In this document: positions 56,604-63,986 of the stretch, piece by piece
How positions within the stretch are numbered: position 1 is the first letter of the stretch
Layout: each line of letters opens with the position of its first letter
Source: JALRBM01 sp966186595
Lineage (GTDB): Bacteria > Patescibacteriota > Saccharimonadia > Saccharimonadales > Saccharimonadaceae
Assembly (NCBI GenBank): GCA_966186595.1
Contig: CBIFWO010000003.1
Span: 1 to 64,000, forward strand
Reading direction: 5' to 3'
Length of the DNA: 64,000 nt
The notes under the pieces: generated by a model
The model's input: only the letters and a program-made list of their open reading frames with translations
Database searches by the model: none
What the model was told of the DNA's origin: nothing
Made by a program: the position numbers and the translations under genes

Positions 56604-57512
56604 ATGATTACTCTCCTGACTGGTGAAAATAGCTTTGAAATTAGCCGCGAAGTTGAGCGGCTAATTGATGATTTTAACGGCACGGCAGAAAAAGTGGATG
56701 GTTCAGAGCTGGAATTGAAGCAGCTGCCTGATTTGCTGATGGGCGGGACGCTGTTTGCCGATAAACGCCTCGTGATTATCAAGGGATTATCAGAAAATAA
56801 GTCGCTGTGGGATGCATTTATCGATTGGTTGCCACGTGTTTCGGATGATGTGCATTTGGTGCTTATTGATGAGAAACCCGACAAGCGCACCAAAACGTAT
56901 AAAGAGCTGCAGAAGATCGCTGAAGTGCATGATTTTAAGGGTTGGGGTGAGCGCGACACGGCCGCAGCCGAGAAATGGGTGGGTGAAGAAGCGGGTCGCC
57001 TCGATATAGACTTTGATAAAAAAAGCATTCATCTATTGGTGGAAAGAGTTGGCGTGGACCAGTGGCCACTCTTTCACGCACTTGAAAAGTTGGCGGTGTT
57101 GGATATGGTGAACCCGACGGTGATCGAAGAAGTGATTGAGGCAAATCCGGCAGAAAATGTATTCAATCTTTTTGATGCGGCGCTAAAAGGTAATGCAGCC
57201 AGAGTGGGGCAGATGATCGAAACGCTGCAGTTGACCGAAGATCCGTATCGTTTATTTGGTCTAATGAGTACGCAGGCATTTCAGCTTTTGGCACTCGGAA
57301 TTGGCGAGAAAACGCCGACCGAAGTCGCGAAAGATTTAGGGGCGCATCCGTTTGCGTTATCGAAATTATCACCCCATGCTAAGCGGCTGGGCGTGGCGGG
57401 AACAAAAAAAGTGTTCGCCGCGATGGTTGAGGCTGATGCAGCTATGAAAACTTCGGCAGCCGATCCATGGCTGCTCATCGAACGCGCGCTTATCAAGGTT
57501 GCGACAATATAA
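56604..57512 (+). CDS. holA: DNA polymerase III delta subunit
   Basis: 302 aa. ITLLTGENSFEISREVERL, the AAA-like core (LFADKRLVIIKGLSENK) and the C-terminal collar domain (DPWLLIERALIKV) match HolA. It is the clamp-loader wrench that opens the sliding clamp. TATAAT ends 8 nt before the ATG. Convergent with rpsT. Confidence 0.9.
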   Translation: MITLLTGENSFEISREVERLIDDFNGTAEKVDGSELELKQLPDLLMGGTLFADKRLVIIKGLSENKSLWDAFIDWLPRVSDDVHLVLIDEKPDKRTKTYKELQKIAEVHDFKGWGERDTAAAEKWVGEEAGRLDIDFDKKSIHLLVERVGVDQWPLFHALEKLAVLDMVNPTVIEEVIEANPAENVFNLFDAALKGNAARVGQMIETLQLTEDPYRLFGLMSTQAFQLLALGIGEKTPTEVAKDLGAHPFALSKLSPHAKRLGVAGTKKVFAAMVEADAAMKTSAADPWLLIERALIKVATI

Positions 57513-57540
57513 AAATACACCGGTAATCCCGGTGTATTTT
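57512..57540. terminator. Bidirectional terminator between holA and rpsT
   Basis: A perfect 12-bp stem AAAATACACCGG/CCGGTGTATTTT with a 5-nt loop. A and T flanks suit both directions. Confidence 0.88.
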
Positions 57541-57555
57541 GTTTGGAGCGAGTTA

Positions 57556-57945
57556 TTATTTTTCAGTTTTTTTGGCTGCTGGCTTCTTTGCAGCAGGCTT
57601 TTTCGCTGGGGCTTTCTTGGCTGCTGGTTTTGCAGATGCAGCTTTAGCGGCTGGCTTTGCGGCGGCTTTTGGTGCGGCCTTCTTTGCTGCAGGGGTGAGC
57701 TTGACACCGGCGTCCTTTGCAACCTTGGCGAGCTGGCTTTTGCGGCGGGCAACGGTATTTTTCTTCAAAAGCTTTTTCTTTACTGCAGTGTCAAGTTCGC
57801 TGTGGGCCTTTGAAAGACCTTCGCTGGTTGGCTTGACGAGGAATGCTTTTACTGCACCCTTGATGTCACGCTTGATACCGACGTTACGCTCGCGGCGCTT
57901 TACAGTCTGCTTCATGCGTTTAATGGCTGATTTGATGATTGGCAT
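57556..57945 (-). CDS. rpsT: Ribosomal protein bS20 with Lys/Ala-rich tail
   Basis: 129 aa. Residues 1-85 are standard bS20 (MPIIKSAIKRMKQTVKRRERN, KKNTVARRKSQLAK). The extra 44 residues are repeats of PAAKK and PAKK type, histone-H1-like. Ordinary bS20 is about 88 aa. The tail may bind rRNA or DNA. GAGGT precedes the ATG. Confidence 0.92.
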   Translation of the reverse strand: MPIIKSAIKRMKQTVKRRERNVGIKRDIKGAVKAFLVKPTSEGLSKAHSELDTAVKKKLLKKNTVARRKSQLAKVAKDAGVKLTPAAKKAAPKAAAKPAAKAASAKPAAKKAPAKKPAAKKPAAKKTEK

Positions 57946-58068
57946 GGAGTTTATTACCTCTTAAATTAATAGATACAATCAAGGAGTGATTATAGGGGAA
58001 AAGTAGGGAAATGTAAAGGGGTGACGATTCCAAAACGCACCAAGTGAATTGATGGGCTTTGGAACAGC

Positions 58069-58095
58069 CGGGAGGAGTGGGATCCACTCCTCCCG
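58069..58095 (-). terminator. Hairpin after the cassette at 58109
   Basis: A perfect 12-bp stem CGGGAGGAGTGG/CCACTCCTCCCG with the loop GAT, 13 nt after the stop. Confidence 0.85.
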
Positions 58096-58108
58096 CCGTC
58101 CACGTTGG

Positions 58109-58804
58109 TCAGCGGCGCTTGGTGAAGGTGATGGCGGTGTTGCCTTCGCCCTCGAATCGCCAGGCGAAGAAGGCCGGTCGGGGGTCGAGCACCACGAGCT
58201 TGGAGCCATCACCATCCGTCCGCATCCGTCCGCCGCCTCGGTAGCAGTAGACCTCGTAGGGACTCATCCCCGCGCGGTACACCACCTTACAGACGTCGTC
58301 CGGACCGAGGTTGATGAAGAACTTGTACTCGTGTTTGCCCGGGACCTCAACCTCGACTTCGGTCACCACCTCGGGCGTGCCGCGCTTGGTCAGGACGATG
58401 CCATCGAGGGTGTTACCCTCGCCGACGTACGCCTGGACGCTGAAGATGCCCATCTTGGACTGGGTCACGAGCAGTGCGATGACTTCGCCCTTCTCAGGAT
58501 CCCACATCGCGAACGCCGCCTTCTGGAAGGGCAGGTACTGGGTTCTGGACTTGAGCGTGGACATGTCGATGTCCACGTGCTCAAGCGGCTCGTCGCCCAG
58601 ATGCCAGATGCCGCCGTCCTTCATGTGGAGGACGCGCTCGACACCATCCCGGATGTCCTCCAGGCAGTATCGGCCCTCCTCCCAGGAGAACACGGCCAGC
58701 TCGCGGAAGTTCTCGTTGTTCTTGGTTCTCAGGAGCACGAGCTTCTGCTTTTCGTCGACAGCGACAATGATGTTGCCACTCGCCGAGTCCTTCCAGGTGC
58801 GCAT
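58109..58804 (-). CDS. Hypothetical beta-rich accessory protein
   Basis: 231 aa from the ATG at 58804, 8 nt after GGAGG (GTG codons at 58810 and 58813 are alternatives). Repeated short beta strands (IVAVDEKQKLVLLRTK, VIALLVTQSKMGIF, KLVVLDPRPAFFAW) suggest a beta-propeller or beta-barrel. No family recognised and no signal peptide. GC-rich codons. Its promoter is a near-perfect sigma-70 site. Confidence 0.65.
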   Translation of the reverse strand: MRTWKDSASGNIIVAVDEKQKLVLLRTKNNENFRELAVFSWEEGRYCLEDIRDGVERVLHMKDGGIWHLGDEPLEHVDIDMSTLKSRTQYLPFQKAAFAMWDPEKGEVIALLVTQSKMGIFSVQAYVGEGNTLDGIVLTKRGTPEVVTEVEVEVPGKHEYKFFINLGPDDVCKVVYRAGMSPYEVYCYRGGGRMRTDGDGSKLVVLDPRPAFFAWRFEGEGNTAITFTKRR

Positions 58805-58846
58805 TCGCACCACCTCCAGGTCAACTTTTCCAACAGGACAGAGGTA

Positions 58847-58875
58847 ATTATATAAGAAAAATATATAAAAGTCAA
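58847..58875 (-). promoter_or_regulatory. Promoter TTGACT-N17-TATAAT for the 58109 gene
   Basis: Minus-strand -35 at 58870-58875 and -10 at 58847-58852, ideal spacing, giving a leader of about 35 nt with a strong Shine-Dalgarno. Confidence 0.85.
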
Positions 58876-58963
58876 TGATCCCTGAAGTTATTGACGCCGT
58901 AAAACTACTTATGCTATAGTTACCTCAAACTCTGTAAAAAATAAAAATAGGACAGTTCTTCGT

Positions 58964-60886
58964 ATGAACGATAGCGGCGCCAAGCAACAAATCGTCGAAA
59001 AGATCAAAGACAGCAGCAATATCTTGGTGACGGTGAGTACTAATCCATCCGTGGATGAGTTGAGTGCAGCGCTGGGCATGACACTGGTTCTCAATAAGAT
59101 GAACAAGCACGCGACGGCAGTGTTCAGTGGGGCGATTCCTCCGGCCATTTCGTTTCTCGATCCGGAAAAAACATTTGAGGGAACGGTGGACTCGCTGCGT
59201 GACTTTATTATCGCCTTGAACAAGGAAAAGGCCGATCACCTCCGTTACAAAGTTGATGGCGAAGTGGTCAAGATCTTTATCACGCCATACCGTACCACGA
59301 TCACGAGCGATGATTTGGAATTCAGCCAGGGTGACTATAATGTTGAACTAGTGCTTGCACTTGGGGTCAAGAACAAAGATCATTTGGATGCTGCGCTTGA
59401 GGCGCACGGGCGAATTTTACATGATGCGACGGTGGCGACAGTCGGTGTTGGGGAAGAGAAATCTGAGTTGGGCAGTATTGACTGGTCAGAGCAAAACGCC
59501 AGCAGCCTGAGTGAAATGCTGGTTGGACTGGTCGATTCGTTAAAGAGCGACAAGAAACTCCTTGATGAGCAAATCGCGACGGCCTTTTTGACGGGTATTG
59601 TGGCGGCAACTGATCGTTTCTCGAATAATCGTACGTCGTCGCGGGTGATGACAATCGCTGCGCAGCTGATGGGAGCGGGTGCCAATCAACAGCTGATCGC
59701 TTCGCAGTTAGAAGACGCGCATGAAATCGGTGGCGATAGACCAACCAGTTCAGGTGATAGTCAAAATTCTGATGGGACGACGACACTTTCCGAGGGTGAG
59801 TCGACCAAGGTGAAGAAACAGCCCGAGGCGAAAGCTAAAGAGGCTGAAAAGAAGGACGATGGGTCGCTGACGATTTCTCATGAGAAGACAGGGGATATTG
59901 ATCAAGTTGCTGAGGCCACCGAAACAGAGAACCAGCAGGCCGCGACCAAGCTAGCCGAGGATGAGCTTAACAAACGCGCCGAAGAGGTGAGCGAAGCGAA
60001 GCAAACTGACGCAGCCAAGGCGGCTGAACAGAAACTAGCCGAGGAACTTGCCGGGGTTGCACCAGCGGCTAGTGGTGCATCGCCATCGGTTGCTGACCTT
60101 CAAAAGGATCTGGCTGCGGCAAATGCTGAGGTTGACGAGGCGGCAACTCAGGCGCCATCCGAGGCGGCCGGCTCACCGCTATCTGGAGCTGTCTCGACCG
60201 ATCAATGGCAGAATGGTGAAACCGAAGGGCCGAGTATGGGCGGTACGCTTAATGCGACAACCGAACAGGCTGCCGAGGACAACCGGCGGGCCATCGAAGA
60301 AGATCGCAATCGCAAGATTCTGACTCATGGTGGAAGTCATTATGTTGGTGACGCAGCGCCAGATTTTCAATCACCACTTAATGCGGCAATGCAACCAAAA
60401 GAGGAGCAATCTATCGTCAATCCACTTGATGCTGCTCCTGCACCGACTGACACGCAACCAACCATGCAAGCAAAGTCGATTGAACCTCCGGCACCTGCGC
60501 CAGTCGTTCCTTCTGGCCCTACATTGGCAGAGATTGATAAGGAAAATCGCGGCCACGAGGAAGCTCGCGCCGCGGTGGAAGCCGCCTTCGGTGCTGTGCC
60601 GTTTGAGCCAGCAGGCAATCCCGAGGTTGGGATAGGTGCGCAGCCTCTTGGGGTCGCGCTGCATGATGAGCCGGCTCCTGTTGCTGCGCCAGAACCGGCG
60701 ACACCATCACTGCCACCGATGCCTGATTTTTCAACATTGCCACCACTTCCACAGGCCCCGGGCTTTGAGGGTCCCGCCGGTGCATTGCCCCCAGAAAAAC
60801 TAGAGGATGTTCTTACCCCGGCACCTCCGGCACCAGCGCCACAGACGCCCGATCCTGCTCAGTTCAAGATTCCTGGGCAGCCCTAG
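58964..60886 (+). CDS. DHH/NrnA-like domain protein with long disordered tail
   Basis: 640 aa. Residues 1-250 resemble a RecJ/NrnA-type DHH phosphoesterase, with TVSTNPSVDELSAALGM in place of the usual HxNPDxD; the DHH triplet itself is not present, so catalysis is doubtful. Residues 265-640 are Glu/Ala/Pro-rich and probably disordered, ending in a Pro-rich stretch (LPPLPQAPGFEGP). This composite is a typical Saccharibacteria protein. It might bind nucleotides or nucleic acid. No signal peptide. Confidence 0.72.
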   Translation: MNDSGAKQQIVEKIKDSSNILVTVSTNPSVDELSAALGMTLVLNKMNKHATAVFSGAIPPAISFLDPEKTFEGTVDSLRDFIIALNKEKADHLRYKVDGEVVKIFITPYRTTITSDDLEFSQGDYNVELVLALGVKNKDHLDAALEAHGRILHDATVATVGVGEEKSELGSIDWSEQNASSLSEMLVGLVDSLKSDKKLLDEQIATAFLTGIVAATDRFSNNRTSSRVMTIAAQLMGAGANQQLIASQLEDAHEIGGDRPTSSGDSQNSDGTTTLSEGESTKVKKQPEAKAKEAEKKDDGSLTISHEKTGDIDQVAEATETENQQAATKLAEDELNKRAEEVSEAKQTDAAKAAEQKLAEELAGVAPAASGASPSVADLQKDLAAANAEVDEAATQAPSEAAGSPLSGAVSTDQWQNGETEGPSMGGTLNATTEQAAEDNRRAIEEDRNRKILTHGGSHYVGDAAPDFQSPLNAAMQPKEEQSIVNPLDAAPAPTDTQPTMQAKSIEPPAPAPVVPSGPTLAEIDKENRGHEEARAAVEAAFGAVPFEPAGNPEVGIGAQPLGVALHDEPAPVAAPEPATPSLPPMPDFSTLPPLPQAPGFEGPAGALPPEKLEDVLTPAPPAPAPQTPDPAQFKIPGQP

Positions 60887-60887
60887 T

Positions 60888-61574
60888 TTATGATCTTACA
60901 ATGAAGTAATTGAGTCCAAGATTATCTCCTTGGGTCCGGACATTATATTCGTAATCACTTTTTTGCGATTGGTGCGCCTGCATGACTGTGAGGATGTCCT
61001 CTCGCAGGTTGCGCGCATCGACAATTTCGCCAACTTCGTCGGGTGATCGACCAGCTTCCATAAAGATCCAATCTGTATTCTCGGTGGGAAAGAGCTTATC
61101 TGGCAGACATGCAAGACGAATCCGATTAATACGGTGGTCGGTTTGTTTTAGAGCATAAAACGCATAGCAGACGGCTCTCGCAGCAACAATGTGGTCAACA
61201 TGACCAGTATAGCCATTCAGATCAAGCGTCATAAACTCAAAGGTCACATCTTCGGGCTCATCGTGAAGCAGGGAAGTGGCATGGGCAATTAGCTGGTTGC
61301 CGATCTCGATCATATCGGTGTTATTTAACTTGCCATCACCGTAGGAGAAAAATTTCATGCTTTTTGCTCCAAGGAGTTCACCGGCTGCATGCCACTCCTT
61401 TAGCCGAACAGCACCCAAGTCGGGAACATTATCCGGGTTCATGCCAGCTTCACCGGCTGTCAGGGTGACAAGATGTAGTTCTGTGCCGGCGATGGCCTCT
61501 TTGAGGAGGGTGCCAGCGGGGCCAAACGCTTCGTCGTCGGGATGGGCAAACACGCCAAGGATAATTTTTTTCAT
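60888..61574 (-). CDS. PIG-L/LmbE-family deacetylase
   Basis: 228 aa. Zinc motif AHPDDEAFGPAGTL at residues 10-23 and the distal His in GYTGHVDHI. The family removes acetyl groups from GlcNAc-type substrates. Here it may act on a sugar-containing cofactor, lipid or wall precursor. TATACT ends 6 nt before the ATG. Convergent with the DHH-like gene, almost without a gap. Confidence 0.9.
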   Translation of the reverse strand: MKKIILGVFAHPDDEAFGPAGTLLKEAIAGTELHLVTLTAGEAGMNPDNVPDLGAVRLKEWHAAGELLGAKSMKFFSYGDGKLNNTDMIEIGNQLIAHATSLLHDEPEDVTFEFMTLDLNGYTGHVDHIVAARAVCYAFYALKQTDHRINRIRLACLPDKLFPTENTDWIFMEAGRSPDEVGEIVDARNLREDILTVMQAHQSQKSDYEYNVRTQGDNLGLNYFIVRS

Positions 61575-61669
61575 AGTTCTAGTATAAGGTATTGAACTTA
61601 TTGTCTTTATATGGAATAATTACCGTCAGTCCATCCCAGTCCGGGATGGCGACGAGAGGGAGAGGTCCG

Positions 61670-61981
61670 ATGATCAGGAGCCAGAACTCGCAGAACGCCA
61701 CGTTCGAGCGAGAGAACTGCCTGCTGCGCACCTCCATCACGGCTCAGATCATGATGGAAGTGGCAAGATTGATCGGTGCCGCTAACCGGAGCGAAGCGGC
61801 CCACAAGGTCGAGGGATTGCTCTGGCGCTGCGAGCTCCAGCGTGAACCCGACCTGAAGGTGGTGGTTCGCGTGTCCGAGGAGTCACTCCTCGACACGGTG
61901 CGCGCCGCGTTGCGGGCGCCGGGCTTCACGGTGATCACGAAGCGGGGCGACCAGGGAGACTACCTGGACGTGCGTTTCTGA
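61670..61981 (+). CDS. Hypothetical accessory protein
   Basis: 103 aa from the ATG at 61670 (GGGAGAGG upstream); an earlier in-frame ATG at 61646 is possible. N-terminal helices (SITAQIMMEVARLIGAAN) and a C-terminal alpha/beta part (LKVVVRVSEESLLDTVRAAL, FTVITKRGDQGDYLDVRF). Not recognised. The leader has a CCATCCC/GGGATGG hairpin (61631-61649). GC-rich codons. No ordinary hairpin terminator follows; the ribozyme region does. Confidence 0.6.
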   Translation: MIRSQNSQNATFERENCLLRTSITAQIMMEVARLIGAANRSEAAHKVEGLLWRCELQREPDLKVVVRVSEESLLDTVRAALRAPGFTVITKRGDQGDYLDVRF

Positions 61982-62135
61982 GATCACTTATTTGGTAATC
62001 AGCTCAAGCTCAACCTTTTGTAGCTCAACGTTCATTTTTCATGTGGTGTATCTTTGCGAGAACGCAGAAAAACCATTGCAAAAATATGTCATTTTGATGA
62101 ATGAACGGAGTAGCGGAAGGGTGCAAACTTTGCCC
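61982..62135 (+). other. Non-coding region leading into the hammerhead ribozyme
   Basis: No ORF of note. It contains GAACGGA (62103-62109), a perfect complement of TCCGTTC (62145-62151) in ribozyme stem III and the cleavage site. A small hairpin GGGTGCAAA/TTTGCCC lies at 62119-62135. It is probably part of the same transcript as the ribozyme. Confidence 0.6.
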
Positions 62136-62206
62136 TCTCGTCAATCCGTTCCATAGATGTGTATCTGTGCTGACGAGTCCGAAAGGACGAAAACGGTATC
62201 GACAGA
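62136..62206 (+). ncRNA. Type III hammerhead ribozyme
   Basis: All core elements are present: C3-A9 CTGACGA (62170-62176), stem II GTCC-GAAA-GGAC (62177-62188), GAAA (62189-62192), stem III CCGTT/AACGG (62146-62150 with 62092+100 onward, i.e. 62192-62196), H17 = C at 62151, and stem I CATAGAT/ATCTGTG (62152-62158 with 62163-62169) with loop GTGT. Stem III is the open helix and extends to TCTcGTC/GACAGA. The cleavage triplet is UUC, predicted cut after 62151. It lies between two accessory genes, upstream of the promoter of the second. Confidence 0.88.
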
Positions 62207-62207
62207 T

Positions 62208-62235
62208 TTGTAATATCATGATATAGATATATGGT
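62208..62235 (+). promoter_or_regulatory. Probable promoter of the 62263 gene
   Basis: TTGTAA (62208-62213), 16-nt spacer, TATGGT (62230-62235), followed by AGGAGG before the GTG at 62263. If correct, the hammerhead belongs to an upstream transcript, not to this mRNA. Confidence 0.5.
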
Positions 62236-62262
62236 GATTCACTACTTCTAGGAGGTGTTCTC

Positions 62263-62949
62263 GTGTTCGACGGACGGACTTGGAGAAACGACCACAGCAA
62301 GAGAGTGCGGTTCTACGGCCTCTTCGAGGAGATGCCGGGAGGATTTCGGTACTTCATGCTCACGATGGGCGCGGCGGCGGTTTGCTTTCTGTTGCCGAGG
62401 CTCCTGATGAAGGTCGGCGTCCTGCCGGAAGTGCAATTTGGCTTGGGCGTTTGGCTGGTTGTACTGCTGACGACGCTCTTGATGGGCGCGTCGCTCCATC
62501 TCTGGCATGCCCATGGGTGGCGCACGCTGGAGAGTGGTGGGTTGGTTGATTTCGGCTCCTTCGCCTTCGGCCAGCTGCAAGATGCCTTGAGCGAACGCGG
62601 CTTCACGATCTCCCAGATGAACGATCGGCTCGACTACAGCGTTGGTCCGCAGCACATCACCGCCTTCCTGGCGTACACCAAGCGAGCATCGCGGCGGATC
62701 GAGACGAAGCTCCTGACCCCTGTGCTGCAGGTGCAGCTCGAAGGCAGGGTGCGGGACATCGCGGCTGGCTACGCCGATCTGATCAAGTTCTGCTTCGATC
62801 AGCGTGAACTCGCCAAGCAGGCGCGTGATCGCTGGGAGGGCGACGAGGCGAGAAAGATCGAAGTGGCGATGCGGGACCGGGTGAAGCGTTTCTACCTCGA
62901 CCAGGATGCCATTGACTGGCTTTCAACCCACGCTGCCGTCTCGATCTGA
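62263..62949 (+). CDS. Two-TM hypothetical accessory protein
   Basis: 228 aa, GTG start with CTAGGAGG upstream. Two membrane helices at about residues 30-48 and 56-76, then a soluble helical domain of 150 residues (FGQLQDALSERGFTISQMND, KQARDRWEGDEARKIEVAM). Unrecognised. GC-rich codons and a long hairpin after the stop. Similar in layout to the two-TM cassette at 4471, without clear sequence similarity. Confidence 0.62.
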   Translation: MFDGRTWRNDHSKRVRFYGLFEEMPGGFRYFMLTMGAAAVCFLLPRLLMKVGVLPEVQFGLGVWLVVLLTTLLMGASLHLWHAHGWRTLESGGLVDFGSFAFGQLQDALSERGFTISQMNDRLDYSVGPQHITAFLAYTKRASRRIETKLLTPVLQVQLEGRVRDIAAGYADLIKFCFDQRELAKQARDRWEGDEARKIEVAMRDRVKRFYLDQDAIDWLSTHAAVSI

Positions 62950-62955
62950 GAAGCG

Positions 62956-63006
62956 GTGAGTCACCAGGGTGCCGACGCAGTTGTCGGTACCCTGTGATTC
63001 ACTCAC
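62956..63006 (+). terminator. Long hairpin between the 62263 gene and truB
   Basis: GTGAGTCACCAGGGTGCCGAC pairs in segments with GTCGGTACCC, TGTGA and ACTCAC (about 18 pairs). It ends 1 nt before the truB -10 box at 63008-63013. Confidence 0.75.
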
Positions 63007-63020
63007 GTATAATGACAATG

Positions 63021-63677
63021 ATGGATGATATTATTTTTATCGACAAACCAGCTGGCATGACCAGTTTTGGTGTGGTGGCGCGGCTTCGGCGAGTTTTATC
63101 GAAAGAGGCAGGCAAAAAGGTAAAAGTTGGTCATACGGGTACGCTTGATCCTTTCGCGACGGGCTTAATGATTATTGTCACGGGCAAGGAATGTAAGAAT
63201 GCCGGGTTTTATACTAAATTGGATAAGATTTACGAGGCAACTATTCGGCTGGGGCAGACAAGCAGCACAGGTGATCCGGAGGGTGCATTGACTGATGTTT
63301 CGGCCATAGAGCCTTCGCGGGAAATGGTCGAAAAGGTACTGGCGGGGTTTGTTGGTGAGATTTCCCAGACGCCGCCAATCTTTAGTGCGATTAAAATCGG
63401 CGGGAAGCGGGCGTATGATTTGGCGCGGGAAGGCAAAGAGGTTGAGATTCCGTCCCGTCAGGTGACGATTTATAGTCTGGAGCTTCTTGATTATTCGTAT
63501 CCAGAGGTGAAAATCCGCACGCACGTCAGTAGCGGCACGTACATTCGTAGTTTGGCGGCGGATATTGGCGAGGCACTGGGAACGGGGGCCTATTGCAGCC
63601 AACTTCGTCGGACGCGGATTGCGGATTGGAAGGTTGACGATGCGAAAAAACTCGCTGATTTCGGGATTACGAGCTAA
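63021..63677 (+). CDS. truB: tRNA pseudouridine-55 synthase
   Basis: 218 aa from the ATG at 63021, 7 nt after TATAAT (63008-63013); nearby in-frame ATGs at 63012 and 63018 are too close to the -10. FIDKPAGMTSFGVVARLR, catalytic Asp in GHTGTLDPFATGLM, and GGKRAYDLAREGKEV. It isomerises U55 in the T-loop of tRNAs. It lacks the C-terminal PUA extension, so is short. truB-rpsO order is widely conserved. Confidence 0.95.
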   Translation: MDDIIFIDKPAGMTSFGVVARLRRVLSKEAGKKVKVGHTGTLDPFATGLMIIVTGKECKNAGFYTKLDKIYEATIRLGQTSSTGDPEGALTDVSAIEPSREMVEKVLAGFVGEISQTPPIFSAIKIGGKRAYDLAREGKEVEIPSRQVTIYSLELLDYSYPEVKIRTHVSSGTYIRSLAADIGEALGTGAYCSQLRRTRIADWKVDDAKKLADFGITS

Positions 63678-63719
63678 CCTCTTGAAACCAGTGGATAACT
63701 CTGTTACAATACATTCCTG

Positions 63720-63986
63720 ATGATTACAGCAGATAACAAAGCCAAAGCTCTTGCTTTGACACAGACTCACAAGAAGGATGTCGGCAGCCCTCAGGCGCAG
63801 GTGTCAGTCTTGACGGCTCGTATCAAAGAAGTCACTGCCCACCTCAAGGGTAACAAGCATGATTTCATGGCTCGTCGCGGATTGGTCCAGATGGTTTCAC
63901 GCCGCCGCAAGCTTCTGAAATACCTTGAAGCCAAAGACTTCGAAGGATACAAGGCGATCGTCGCCAAGCTAGGACTCCGCAAATAG
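63720..63986 (+). CDS. rpsO: Ribosomal protein uS15
   Basis: 88 aa, normal length. QTHKKDVGSPQAQVSVLTARI and HDFMARRGLVQMVSRRRKLLKYL are conserved. Binds the central domain of 16S rRNA. TACAAT ends 9 nt before the ATG. The last codons lie inside the terminator stem. Confidence 0.97.
   Translation: MITADNKAKALALTQTHKKDVGSPQAQVSVLTARIKEVTAHLKGNKHDFMARRGLVQMVSRRRKLLKYLEAKDFEGYKAIVAKLGLRK

Noticed and set aside
58049..58855. 268-aa plus-strand ORF
   Set aside because: Antisense of the 58109 cassette, which has a consensus promoter, Shine-Dalgarno and terminator on the minus strand.
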